From: Chrysogorgia sp. JL179-B06
Taxonomy: Eukaryota > Cnidaria > Anthozoa > Scleralcyonacea > Chrysogorgiidae
Assembly (NCBI GenBank): GCA_035772405.1
Contig: JAYKKM010000148.1
Span: 297,501-361,500 of the forward strand
Reading direction: 5' to 3'
Length of the DNA stretch: 64,000 nucleotides
Positions 32,001 through 43,287 of the stretch are shown in pieces. Every line of letters begins with the position of its first letter. Positions within the stretch are counted from its first letter, which is position 1. A model generated the notes under the pieces. The model did no database searches. It had not been told where the DNA came from and saw only the letters and a list, made by a program, of their open reading frames with translations. A program made the translations under genes and the position numbers.

Positions 32001-35000
32001 ACATAAATTTGCATTGGAAATTGGGATTACATAAATTTGCAGTTTCCATTGTGATTAGTCACTGGTGGAGGACAAATGCTTATAAACTACCGGTATAGTA
32101 TTTTCATTGATTATTTACTCTACTTGACGTCATATGCAAAGGGTCAATGACTCAATATGAAATTATGAATAATGTAACAGGGTTTTGGTCCAGGAGTATC
32201 TGAATGCCGGATACCTGCAGGTACACGGACCTCACTTCCATCAATTTTTGAAATTTAGGAGTATGAAAAATTATTTTTCAAATTCCTGAGCAAATTGTAG
32301 TATGTGGATAAACTTAATCATAATGTAAATAAAAATGGCAACGCAATACAGTGGCTGAAATGAGAAACTGGCTACTGCTTGGCGAAAAAACATGTCAGTG
32401 GTTTCCTGCAGTGAAGCTTTGGATCGTTTCGCGGGATGATCAGTAGCCTGCAATGCAGGCTCTGGCTCTTGGGGGTGGGTTGGGTTGGAGGATTGCAGTC
32501 CTTGGGTTGGAGGATTGCAGCGACTTACAATGCCTTTAAGTTGCATTTTTCGCAACTGGTCCTGGTTAGGTCTCGAAGGTACATGATTCGACACTCATAA
32601 TTTACCATAACGTTTCCTTCATCTGAGTTGTACTGTACTTACAGTACATGCTTTACCATTAAACATAAAGTAGTCCTTGTGGGACGGAGATATCGCTGTT
32701 AGTGTAAACGCAGTACAGTAAATAACCGATTCTACCAATGTACATTAGTTAGTGTAAACGCAGTACAGTAAATAACCGATTCTACCAATGTACATTAGGC
32801 AGTCTATATTTATTAGTATACGATACTATACATGTAGGTTGCACATGCGGAATCAATAAAAAAGTGCGATGTCGCTGCAAAGCCCTTCCCGACATTAGCG
32901 CCCCCACCTGCACCATCCGTCCACCGGGGGCAGAACCTTGTCGTAAATGTTTGAAACTATATGTTATTTCTTTGTCAGCTGAGGAAGCAAATGCTGCAGT
33001 GAAGACTGATTTGACTACAAAGGAGCAATATTTTTTGTTGTCTGAACATTTGCGTCATGTTAACATTGTGGAAACCGTTGGCAACTCTTCTTCTATCGGA
33101 GCCGTCGTCACGTACCAGAATTTTTATGATGCTTATATAAAGAAGTTTAAGAAAACAACGGACATCCAAAAAAAAATCTGCGAGTTAGAAGAACAGTTTC
33201 AGCACGAGTCAAACGTACATGAAATTTTGGATGAAGGAAAAGAACTTCTAGCCAAAAGAAGCCTTGAGACATTACAGGAGAAAATCGAAATGCTTTACTT
33301 CTCTATTGTAAAGAGGACGTCAAATATTTCAAAATTAGCAGGTTAAATATTATTCAATAATTATAACTATCTAATCTAGGACATGGGATCAAAGATAGAT
33401 GCATGTAATATCTTACCTGTATATAATATGAAGAAGAGAAATAAGAGAACATCATTATGTCTAAAAATACGTATTTAAGTTGAAGTACTGTACTTTATAG
33501 ACGATGTTTCCGACGATGTGTCCTTCTTCAGGTACATCGGGGTACATCGTCCGAAACGTCGTCTATGGAAATGCGTCAGTACTTTTACTTAAATAAGTAT
33601 TTCTCTACACATTGAAGTTCTCTTATTTCTTTTTTTGTATCATATCCAGTTCTTTTGAGCAATTAGCAGCTTTCATATTAATCTTACATGTGCATACTTT
33701 ATCACTGATTTTGTCTACAGATACATCGAAACAAAGGCACAAACTTCGGAAGAAAGTCTTCTCTGAAAAGGAGCAAATAAAACAGTTGCTGGTGCGCCAT
33801 AGTGAAATTACTGGTCGTGTAGTTGATTGTGCGGCTGTATTGCAAGGAAATTTCCCCTGGACTGATCCATCCGTGAACAACAGAGTATCGGGTACATTTG
33901 TAACGTACTTTGTACTCCATGTTTTATTAACATTTTCTTCTATAGTGTACAGTGTACGCAGTGGCGGATCTTGGAATGCAAATCGACTAACAAAAACTGA
34001 TAATAATATAATAATATATATAATAAGTTAATAATATATATTAATTTAATGATAAGGTAATACGTTTCATGCTAATTTATCAATGAGAGGGGCTGGAGCA
34101 ACCCCTCGCCCCCTGGATCCGCCATTTGACTTCTATAAGAAACACCAGTGTTTATGGTACAAAAACCGCAAAGATTACAGTAAAAAAAGCGTACAGCTGA
34201 AGGTCTTTGCTCTTTAAAATTGTGTAGTATGCTCCTTTTTCTTCTCTTCTGGCTAACCATTGTCGTTGCCACTGTTTTCTCTCTAATTCTTTGGTTGCAG
34301 AATCCTCTTCAAGCAGCATTATCATAAGAAGTACAAGAGACTTTCGTCCGCCATCTTTATTTTCTGGAACTACTTCCTGCAACATGTCGCCTAGTGTGTG
34401 CCGACCTTAAATCCAATGTTGCGATGTTCTACTGTACGTGTTGATAACAACCGCTGCCTCTATTGTATTCGAAAATCGCGAAAGTTACCGCGTTATGGTA
34501 TAATTGTGTACTGACACGACATGTACTGTAAAATGAAAGGTGATTGTTGCCGTATTTTCATTATTGTTAAATATGTTTGATTTAATAGATATACCGTTAC
34601 GACTGAAAGCAACGATTGTTGAAAAGTTGATGATTTCAGAAAGATGGAAAGAAGAAATTACATTGGTTAAAAACGAAATGGAACGTTTTCTTATCTTTTA
34701 CTCTGCTGTTATTATGCCTAAATTGGAAGGAGATCTCAAACAACTTCAGGAGAAGCTGCAGAGTGTATCCGGTAAAGTATAACCATTTTCTTATTTTGTT
34801 GAAAACTTATCGGTGGATAAGACCGGAGAAGTACGTTTCTTATTTTTTTCAGTTTCTTGTGACCATAATACCGTCGTTCTTGCCATTTTAGGTTTACGTG
34901 ACAGTGGGGAAGCATATTTGCAACATGAATCCGGTTATAATAAAATCCTAAAGATAAAGTTTTATTTTATTTTATTTTTGCAGATAACGTACGCTGCGAA

Positions 35001-35598
35001 TTGGCGCAAGATGACGATGAAGGTCTGGAACAAGAAAACGTAGTGAGTGTTTTATTGCTGTTTATCACTGTACGCCTTATAATCAATTCAGACTTTTATT
35101 TCGTGCATATTGGTTATCTAAATTTTTTAGCTCTTAATTCTCTTTGTACTTGACTTTAAAGGAGATGAATCTCATTCTTTAACTGTTTTGCCACTATACT
35201 GTAGATATGGGCCTTTTGACTTTTAATGATTTATTTCCATTTATGCGAAGATTGTTTGTCAACATCTGCTTATTACCTCATTTTAGGTAAGAAGATATGA
35301 AGTTGCTGTGCTATCTCAGCGCACTGTGTTAGGTTTGCAAGCATTGAAGAAGAAAGGTCTTCACTTCTGTATAAAGCAGCTAAATCTTGGCGTCGAACAG
35401 TTCGCAAAAATAACGCAGGGAAACTACTCTTCGCTCGCTGAATACACCCAAGATTTGGCTGACTACATGTGCGACGAAGGACAAGCATACAACTTGCTAA
35501 ATTATGAACACGACGACAATGCTGATCATGACGACGACGACGATGATGATGACAGTAATGAAGATTATAATATTAATGATGATAATGACGACGATTAA
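23022..35598 (+). CDS. KDZ-superfamily transposase, 17 exons
   Basis: Predicted DDE-type cut-and-paste transposase of about 1,096 residues acting in the nucleus on the element's ends. Exons: 23,022-23,253; 24,060-24,140; 24,378-24,761; 26,936-27,040; 27,382-27,623; 28,515-28,693; 29,030-29,123; 29,742-30,074; 30,696-30,813; 30,958-31,049; 31,503-31,623; 32,838-33,341; 33,721-33,891; 34,589-34,771; 34,853-34,933; 34,984-35,042; 35,287-35,598. All have GT-AG borders and matching phases. A Cys/His cluster at residues 168-204 (C-x2-C, R-C-x2-C, H-Q-C-x2-C, N-P-F-H) resembles the CxC zinc modules of KDZ proteins. Candidate catalytic residues: Asp395 in H-V-D-G-N, Asp512 in W-Q-D-I-M-C-K, and a Glu of T-G-E-E-V-E-Q near 567-570, after M-H-A-K-A-H-K-W-T-C-Q. 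G-C-R-H-S and M-Y-Q-G-E-L-Y-G-Y also fit the family. The C terminus is coiled-coil-like and ends in an Asp-rich tail. Exons 12 and 15 have alternative in-frame acceptors (32,979 and 34,889). No stop or frameshift is seen, so it may be functional. Confidence 0.85.
23254..24059 (+). other. Transposase intron 1
   Basis: The donor is AAAG/GTATGA and the acceptor TTTTCAAG. The intron is AT-rich with no further gene recognised. A short direct repeat (CAGAGCTTG) lies at 23,797-23,850. Confidence 0.6.
24866..25150. repeat. AAT microsatellite and probable SINE-like repeat in intron 3
   Basis: A run of AAT units at 24,867-24,885 is followed by TGCCCAAATGCGCTTTACATG and an AT-rich tail, similar in layout to animal SINE 3' ends that carry a GCGCTTTACA block. 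It lies wholly within intron 3 (24,762-26,935). Confidence 0.4.
25763..26270 (-). pseudogene. CR1/Jockey-like LINE reverse transcriptase fragment
   Basis: The minus strand encodes K-Y-A-D-D-M-T-L (the catalytic Asp pair), N-I-K-N-W-S-A-A-N-R-M-T-L-N, K-T-W-E-M-V-V-R-G-K and L-K-L-L-G-V-x-F-H, followed by the thumb with S-S-R-L-Y-I-L-R-V-C-K, the order seen in CR1/Jockey-type LINEs. The frame is truncated at both ends and loses homology near 25,763. It is an antisense insertion in intron 3 of the transposase gene. Confidence 0.85.
28205..28255 (+). ncRNA. Hammerhead ribozyme-like motif of Penelope type
   Basis: The conserved core CTGATGA (28,211-28,217) and GAAA (28,230-28,233) enclose a short stem II (GGGC with GCTC). 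A three-pair stem III (A-C-G with C-G-T) closes a small loop, and the cleavage triplet GTC ends at 28,248. Stem I bases TTACT and ACTAA pair imperfectly, with one C-C mismatch. Such type I hammerheads are established features of Penelope-like retroelement terminal repeats. The surrounding 27,780-28,350 in intron 5 probably represents such a terminal repeat; no Penelope reverse transcriptase is present. Confidence 0.65.
31236..31316 (-). repeat. tRNA-derived SINE head or tRNA pseudogene
   Basis: On the minus strand the sequence has a tRNA-like A box (TTAGCTCAACTGGTAGGGCA) and a B-box-like GAGTTGAAATCCC, with GTTGAC/GTCAAC able to pair as an acceptor stem. The anticodon arm is imperfect, so a functional tRNA is unlikely. 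It lies in intron 10 of the transposase gene. Confidence 0.6.
32697..32802 (+). repeat. Tandem duplication of about 54 bp
   Basis: Two perfect adjacent copies of a block starting TTAGTGTAAACGCAGTACAG and ending AATGTACATTAG, inside intron 11. Each contains a TACAGTA motif. Confidence 0.9.
33432..33630. repeat. Inverted-repeat element in intron 12
   Basis: GAAATAAGAGAAC and TATTTAAGT blocks at 33,436-33,480 return in reverse at 33,580-33,628, with an internal inverted ACGACG/CGTCGT segment. It has the size and form of a MITE. No transposase is encoded. Confidence 0.65.
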
Positions 35599-35651
35599 TG
35601 CTTTTATTCCTTTGTTTAAAGTTACAGTATATATAAAATTTAAATAATTAA

Positions 35652-36102
35652 CTAGTAGTTAAAACATGAGCGGCCGATGTTTATGGGCAGCGGCGAGCCG
35701 TTGTAACTGCCCATAAACATCGGCCGCGAAATGTTGTAAAATGAATAGAATATATGATGCATACTTTGTTTGGAAGTTGTAGAAACGGTACAATCAAATT
35801 ACTGAAAAAACCGAAAAAGCTCAATTTGAGCAAGTTAATTTTGATAAAACATTGATGTTTTATTAATCAATGTTTTATCCTGAGTTGTAAAATCATTAAT
35901 AATTCATGAAGAAAATTCAAAAGAAATTAACTTTAACGCAGGATAAATTCTACTCATTTTACATTCTACTCATTTTGTAGATATATTCTACTCATTTTAC
36001 AAGTTCATTTCACAAGTTCATTCGCGGTCGATGTTTATGGGCAGTTACAACGGCTCGCCTGCGGCTCGCCATTGTAACTGCCCATAAACATTTAACTACT
36101 AC
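35652..36102. mobile_element. MITE with GTTTATGGGCAG inverted repeats
   Basis: The ends TAGTAGTTAAA and TTTAACTACTA are inverted. Inside, each side carries its own hairpin built on GATGTTTATGGGCAG and CTGCCCATAAACATC around GGCTCG-rich loops. It sits just downstream of the transposase stop codon. Confidence 0.75.
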
Positions 36103-36287
36103 TTAAAGATGCTGATTAAATATAAATTTATTTTGAATTTTCTTCTGCATGAATTATTAACGAATTTTACAACTTAAATATAATCTTAGCTAAATATATT
36201 GTTAGTAACATTTCAATCAATTTTACTTACTCTTGATTCGTCAATAACATCAGTATTAAACTTAATTTTTTTAATAAAATCTCTCAT

Positions 36288-36490
36288 TGGTCAATACCCG
36301 TGTTTGGATCAGGCCATCCAAACACGGGATTTAAAGGAAACAAATCTAGTGTGTTATTGTTCTTTTATAAAAGAAATACCTAATGGTTTACGTGTTTAGA
36401 TATTGATCCAAACATTTAGGATGTTGTTCGACTTGAGAAAAGCGCAACATCCCCGCGTTTTTGGATCAGGCCATCCAAACACGCAAACCA
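36288..36490. repeat. Nested palindromes with GTTTGGATCAGGCCATCCAAAC
   Basis: The palindrome GTTTGGATCAGGCCATCCAAAC (given here as its two halves GTTTGGATC and CATCCAAAC around AGGC) occurs at about 36,301 and 36,460. The intervening AAGAAATACC(T)AATGG is also inverted between the two sides. A related hairpin lies at 61,022-61,112. Confidence 0.65.
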
Positions 36491-36600
36491 TTGGGTATTT
36501 CTTTAATCTACCATGGGTACTGTACATGTATTTAGGAAAAATACCACATGAGGTATTTTGGTAATTTTCCTAAATACCACAAATCTGGGACGATAGTTTA

Positions 36601-36752
36601 GTTTAGTTTATTAATCCGAAAGTCTTACCATTTGGCATTCTCACTTTCTCCTCGATTATTTTTAAGACCCTGAGTGGAGGTCCTACCTAGGATTTGAACC
36701 TGTGTCTCCCAGCTCATAGACATGTATATGGTAACCACTAACGTTCAATGCG
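36601..36752 (-). repeat. tRNA-derived SINE
   Basis: On the minus strand GTTAGTGGTTACC (A-box-like) is followed about 35 bases later by GGTTCAAATCC (a canonical B box) and then a non-tRNA body. This layout is that of a tRNA-derived SINE. Confidence 0.65.
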
Positions 36753-36805
36753 TTGTAATACTGACAAACAACAGCTTTTTGATTGATTCAAAATGTTATT
36801 AATAG

Positions 36806-36963
36806 GAAATAACACTTGTTCTCGAAAAATTCATGAAAAATCGCACTTGTGTTTGACGAAATATTCATAATCCATTATTATTAATATTATATAATAATAT
36901 TCATCATACCACTATAATGAATATTACGCCAAACATGAATTCGAGAACAAGTGTTATTTCTTA
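36806..36963. repeat. Foldback MITE
   Basis: The ends GAAATAACACTTGTTCTCGA and TCGAGAACAAGTGTTATTTC form an inverted repeat around an AT-rich core. No coding sequence is present. Confidence 0.75.
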
Positions 36964-37009
36964 TTCTAGCGTTATCTATTATTATTAAATTTAAATGTAG
37001 CTGAAGGTC

Positions 37010-40000
37010 GACATACTATGACGTCATTTTACACCGCATTTACAAATTAAGATTTACAAATACATTTTTCTAACTGAAAAATGTCTACAATTGAATTTGT
37101 AGTTATATTTGAAATACAAATTCAAATACATTGTCATATTTGCCTAAACATTGTAAATGCGGTAATTTTTAATGTAAGCTGTAGGTTAGACATCGCGTTT
37201 ATGATATACCATGTGTCATTGATTACCGCATTTACAAATTAAGATTTACAAATGAACCCATAGTAATTTTCTACTGAAAAAATGTCTACAATTATTGAAT
37301 TTGTAGTTATATTTGAAATACAAATACATTGTCATATTTTTTGTAAATGCGGTAATTTTTAATTTAAGCTGTAGGTTAGACATCGCGTTTATGATATATC
37401 ATGTGTCATTGATTACCGCATTTACAAATTAAGATTTACAAATGAACTCATAGTAATTTTCTACTGAAAAAATGTCTACAATTATTGAATTTGTAGTTAT
37501 ATTTGAAATACAAATACATTGTCATATTTTTTGTAAATGCGGTAATTTTTAATGTAAGCTGTAGGTTAGACATCGCGTTTATGATATATCATGTGTCATT
37601 GATTACCGCATTTACAAATTAAGATTTACAAATGAACCCATAGTAATTTTCTACTGAAAAAATGTCTACAATTATTGAATTTGTAGTTATATTTGAAATA
37701 CAAATACAAATACATTGTCATATTTTTTGTAAATGCGGTAATTTTTAATTTAAGCTGTAGGTTAGACATCGCGTTTATGATATATCATGTGTCATTGATT
37801 ACCGCATTTACAAATTAAGATTTACAAATGAACTCATAGTAATTTTCTACTGAAAAAATGTCTACAATTATTGAATTTGTAGTTATATTTGAAATACAAA
37901 TACAAATACATTGTCATATTTTTTGTAAATGCGGTAATTTTTAATTTAAGCTGTAGGTTAGACATCGCGTTTATGATATATCATGTGTCATTGATTACCG
38001 CATTTACAAATTAAGATTTACAAATGAACCCATAGTAATTTTCTACTGAAAAAATGTCTACAATTATTGAATTTGTAGTTATATTTGAAATACAAATACA
38101 TTGTCATATTTTTTGTAAATGCGGTAATTTTTAATTTAAGCTGTAGGTTAGACATCGCGTTTATGATATATCATGTGTCATTGATTACCGCATTTACAAA
38201 TTAAGATTTACAAATGAACCCATAGTAATTTTCTACTGAAAAAATGTCTACAATTATTGAATTTGTAGTTATATTTGAAATACAAATACATTGTCATATT
38301 TTTTGTAAATGCGGTAATTTTTAATGTAAGCTGTAGGTTAGACATCGCGTTTATGATATATCATGTGTCATTGATTACCGCATTTACAAATTAAGATTTA
38401 CAAATGAACCCATAGTAATTTTCTACTGAAAAAATGTCTACAATTATTGAATTTGTAGTTATATTTGAAATACAAATACAAATACATTGTCATATTTTTT
38501 GTAAATGCGGTAATTTTTAATGTAAGCTGTAGGTTAGACATCGCGTTTATGATATATCATGTGTCATTGATTACCGCATTTACAAATTAAGATTTACAAA
38601 TGAACTCATAGTAATTTTCTACTGAAAAAATGTCTACAATTATTGAATTTGTAGTTATATTTGAAATACAAATACATTGTCATATTTTTTGTAAATGCGG
38701 TAATTTTTAATTTAAGCTGTAGGTTAGACATCGCGTTTATGATATATCATGTGTCATTGATTACCGCATTTACAAATTAAGATTTACAAATGAATCCATA
38801 GTAATTTTCTACTGAAAAAATGTCTACAATTATTGAATTTGTAGTTATATTTGAAATACAAATACAAATACATTGTCATATTTTTTGTAAATGCGGTAAT
38901 TTTTAATTTAAGCTGTAGGTTAGACATCGCGTTTATGATATATCATGTGTCATTGATTACCGCATTTACAAATTAAGATTTACAAATGAACCCATAGTAA
39001 TTTTCTACTGAAAAAATGTCTACAATTATTGAATTTGTAGTTATATTTGAAATACAAATACATTGTCATATTTTTTGTAAATGCGGTAATTTTTAATTTA
39101 AGCTGTAGGTTAGACATCGCGTTTATGATATATCATGTGTCATTGATTACCGCATTTACAAATTAAGATTTACAAATGAACCCATAGTAATTTTCTACTG
39201 AAAAAATGTCTACAATTATTGAATTTGTAGTTATATTTGAAATACAAATACAAATACATTGTCATATTTTTTGTAAATGCGGTAATTTTTAATTTAAGCT
39301 GTAGGTTAGACATCGCGTTTATGATATATCATGTGTCATTGATTACCGCATTTACAAATTAAGATTTACAAATGAACTCATAGTAATTTTCTACTGAAAA
39401 AATGTCTACAATTATTGAATTTGTAGTTATATTTGAAATACAAATACAAATACATTGTCATATTTTTTGTAAATGCGGTAATTTTTAATTTAAGCTGTAG
39501 GTTAGACATCGCGTTTATGATATATCATGTGTCATTGATTACCGCATTTACAAATTAAGATTTACAAATGAACCCATAGTAATTTTCTACTGAAAAAATG
39601 TCTACAATTATTGAATTTGTAGTTATATTTGAAATACAAATACATTGTCATATTTTTTGTAAATGCGGTAATTTTTAATTTAAGCTGTAGGTTAGACATC
39701 GCGTTTATGATATATCATGTGTCATTGATTACCGCATTTACAAATTAAGATTTACAAATGAACCCATAGTAATTTTCTACTGAAAAAATGTCTACAATTA
39801 TTGAATTTGTAGTTATATTTGAAATACAAATACATTGTCATATTTTTTGTAAATGCGGTAATTTTTAATGTAAGCTGTAGGTTAGACATCGCGTTTATGA
39901 TATATCATGTGTCATTGATTACCGCATTTACAAATTAAGATTTACAAATGAACCCATAGTAATTTTCTACTGAAAAAATGTCTACAATTATTGAATTTGT

Positions 40001-41215
40001 AGTTATATTTGAAATACAAATACAAATACATTGTCATATTTTTTGTAAATGCGGTAATTTTTAATGTAAGCTGTAGGTTAGACATCGCGTTTATGATATA
40101 TCATGTGTCATTGATTACCGCATTTACAAATTAAGATTTACAAATGAACTCATAGTAATTTTCTACTGAAAAAATGTCTACAATTATTGAATTTGTAGTT
40201 ATATTTGAAATACAAATACATTGTCATATTTTTTGTAAATGCGGTAATTTTTAATTTAAGCTGTAGGTTAGACATCGCGTTTATGATATATCATGTGTCA
40301 TTGATTACCGCATTTACAAATTAAGATTTACAAATGAATCCATAGTAATTTTCTACTGAAAAAATGTCTACAATTATTGAATTTGTAGTTATATTTGAAA
40401 TACAAATACAAATACATTGTCATATTTTTTGTAAATGCGGTAATTTTTAATTTAAGCTGTAGGTTAGACATCGCGTTTATGATATATCATGTGTCATTGA
40501 TTACCGCATTTACAAATTAAGATTTACAAATGAACCCATAGTAATTTTCTACTGAAAAAATGTCTACAATTATTGAATTTGTAGTTATATTTGAAATACA
40601 AATACATTGTCATATTTTTTGTAAATGCGGTAATTTTTAATTTAAGCTGTAGGTTAGACATCGCGTTTATGATATATCATGTGTCATTGATTACCGCATT
40701 TACAAATTAAGATTTACAAATGAACTCATAGTAATTTTCTACTGAAAAAATGTCTACAATTATTGAATTTGTAGTTATATTTGAAATACAAATACAAATA
40801 CATTGTCATATTTTTTGTAAATGCGGTAATTTTTAATTTAAGCTGTAGGTTAGACATCGCGTTTATGATATATCATGTGTCATTGATTACCGCATTTACA
40901 AATTAAGATTTACAAATTAACCCATAGTAATTTTCTACTGAAAAAATATCTACAATTATTGAATTTGTAGTTATATTTGAAATACAAATACATTGTCATA
41001 TTTTTTGTAAATGCGGTAATTTTTAATTTAAGCTGTAGGTTAGACATCGCGTTTATGATATATCATGTGTCATTGATTACCGCATTTACAAATTAAGATT
41101 TACAAATGAACTCATAGTAATTTTCTACTGAAAAAATGTCTACAATTATTGAATTTGTAGTTATATTTGAAATACAAATACATTGTCATATTTTTTGTAA
41201 ATGCGGTAATTTTTA
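37010..41215. repeat. MITE-derived satellite, main block (about 22 monomers)
   Basis: Monomers of 190 or 196 bases. The two lengths differ by one or two copies of CAAATA before CATTGTCAT. Each monomer contains an inverted repeat, ATTACCGCATTTACAAA and TTTGTAAATGCGGTAAT, enclosing about 105 bases, plus a 45-base linker with TAGGTTAGACATCGCG. The first monomer is diverged. From 37,798 the order of variants (AACTC, AACCC or AATCC; short or long; TAAT-T or TAAT-G) repeats from 39,343, giving an 8-monomer higher-order unit of 1,545 bases. The monomer therefore looks like a small MITE that became a tandem array. Confidence 0.95.
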
Positions 41216-42011
41216 ATTGCTGCCTCCCCTCAGGGAGGCAGCACACTATTCTTGACGTTCCTCTGTTAACTCGTACCCAGTTCCTTTACCGAGCTATGTA
41301 TAGCCGACAAGATCTCGATTATTGCAAATTTTTCATATCTGTTCGCAAATCCGGGGGAAACGGGGGGGCACTCACGAAGCGGTCGCGAAACAGGTTGCAA
41401 GCTCCATTGCAAGGAAGATTGGTTTACAAACATAACATTATGCTGTATAGGTATATTTCCCGTTCGTTTGTTCGATTGGCAAAAGTGTCGCTTGAGTGGA
41501 AATTTTATAACTTCGCGAGGCTTGCTCATCGGAACACGGCAACAAACGACAGCGTCTTAATTCAAGGAGAAACTATATAAACCTCAATGTTTTTAACAAC
41601 GGTGACATACCGCATTCCCGTTCGTTACTTCGATTTGAAATATGACCGCTAGATAAGTCAGCAAATATTACAAACATGAAGTTCGATTTGGCAAAAGTGT
41701 CGCTTGAATTTCGCGAGGCTTGCTGGTTTTGAGCAAATGTTGTTCGAATAAGTTCAAATGCTCATATTGAATTTTGACATTATAAACGCGCCGTATGTTA
41801 TTTTAATATTACGAGGCCATATGATCGCCTTTGATACGTGGTTTATATTCTACAATACATTCTATTTATTTGATCCTCCATGCTATAGCAGATTTCTAGC
41901 ATTCTGCTGGCATGCCTAATCCTGAACACTTCTACACTACAGGCAACTTCGTATCCACTCACTCCCTGTGTCAGTCCCAAGGCAGCATTTCACTTCTGAT
42001 AAGAACTCCTA
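41216..42011. other. Non-satellite insert in the satellite array
   Basis: About 796 bases of different sequence interrupt the array. It opens with a hairpin, GCTGCCTCCC-CTCA-GGGAGGCAGC. A block with GGCAAAAGTGTCGCTTGA and TTCGCGAGGCTTGCT occurs at about 41,477 and again at about 41,690. The open frame that runs from satellite into this block to 41,580 shows no known motif and is probably chance. Confidence 0.6.
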
Positions 42012-42975
42012 GTTTAAGCTGTAGGTTAGACATCGCGTTTATGATATATCATGTGTCATTGATTACCGCATTTACAAATTAAGATTTACAAATGAACTCA
42101 TAGTAATTTTCTACTGAAAAACTGTCTACAATTATTGAATTTGTAGTTATATTTGAAATACAAATACATTGTCATATGTTTTGTAAATGCGGTAATTTTT
42201 AATGTAAGCTGTAGGTTAGACATCGCGTTTATGATATATCATGTGTCATTGATTACCGCATTTACAAATTAAGATTTACAAATGAACCCATAGTAATTTT
42301 CTACTGAAAAAATGTCTACAATTATTGAATTTGTAGTTATATTTGAAATACAAATACAAATACATTGTCATATTTTTTGTAAATGCGGTAATTTTTAATT
42401 TAAGCTGTAGGTTAGACATCGCGTTTATGATATATCATGTGTCATTGATTACCGCATTTACAAATTAAGATTTACAAATGAACTCATAGTAATTTTCTAC
42501 TGAAAAACTGTCTACAATTATTGAATTTGTAGTTATATTTGAAATACAAATACATTGTCATATGTTTTGTAAATGCGGTAATTTTTAATGTAAGCTGTAG
42601 GTTAGACATCGCGTTTATGATATATCATGTGTCATTGATTACCGCATTTACAAATTAAGATTTACAAATGAACCCATAGTAATTTTCTACTGAAAAAATG
42701 TCTACAATTATTGAATTTGTAGTTATATTTGAAATACAAATACAAATACATTGTCATATTTTTTGTAAATGCGGTAATTTTTAATTTAAGCTGTAGGTTA
42801 GACATCGCGTTTATGATATATCATGTGTCATTGATTACCGCATTTACAAATTAAGATTTACAAATGAACCCATTGTAGACATTTTTTCAGTAGAAAATTA
42901 CTATTATTGAATTTGTAGTTATATTTGAAATACAAATACATTGTCATATTTTTTGTAAATGCGGTAATTTTTAAT
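42012..42975. repeat. MITE-derived satellite, second block (about 5 monomers)
   Basis: The same monomer as in the main block, but alternating as dimers: an AACTC short form with AAAAACTGTC and CATATGTTTT, then an AACCC long form, a period of about 386 bases repeated twice. The last monomer carries an internal inversion of about 30 bases at 42,873-42,903. The array ends where the TTTTTAATGTAAG linker changes. Confidence 0.93.
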
Positions 42976-43287
42976 GTAAGATGTTGGGTAAATAGTGTTC
43001 CTTGGTGATATTTAAACGAGAAAAATGCCAGTCATAGCTCGTAGAACATGAGCTCACTAAGTCTGTGATGGCGTTTATTGGTCTTAAATTGGGTATGGCG
43101 AGGGAAATAATGGACTGTTGCGTAAAATAAACGCTTAAAATTATTAATCAGGGGAGGAGGGGGAAAATTTAGTTGACATGAAGTATTAGACAATACGGCG
43201 CTTTTAGGCGCGAAATTTGTGTTGACTCGCAGTGGCCTATTGCAGTCGATCGTCGGAGTTTTATTTAAGTATTTTACCACTTACTAT

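Noticed and set aside
33485..33590. Second possible hammerhead (CTGAAGAAGG and GAAAC)
   Set aside because: The core has CTGAAGA instead of CTGATGA, and stem II does not form cleanly. The segment is better explained by the surrounding inverted repeat.
41167..41580. 137-codon frame running from satellite into the inserted block
   Set aside because: The first part is satellite sequence, and the rest shows no motif or splice context.
37010..42975. CRISPR-like array
   Set aside because: The repeats are 190-196 bases with no unique spacers. The sequence is eukaryotic and the units are satellite monomers.
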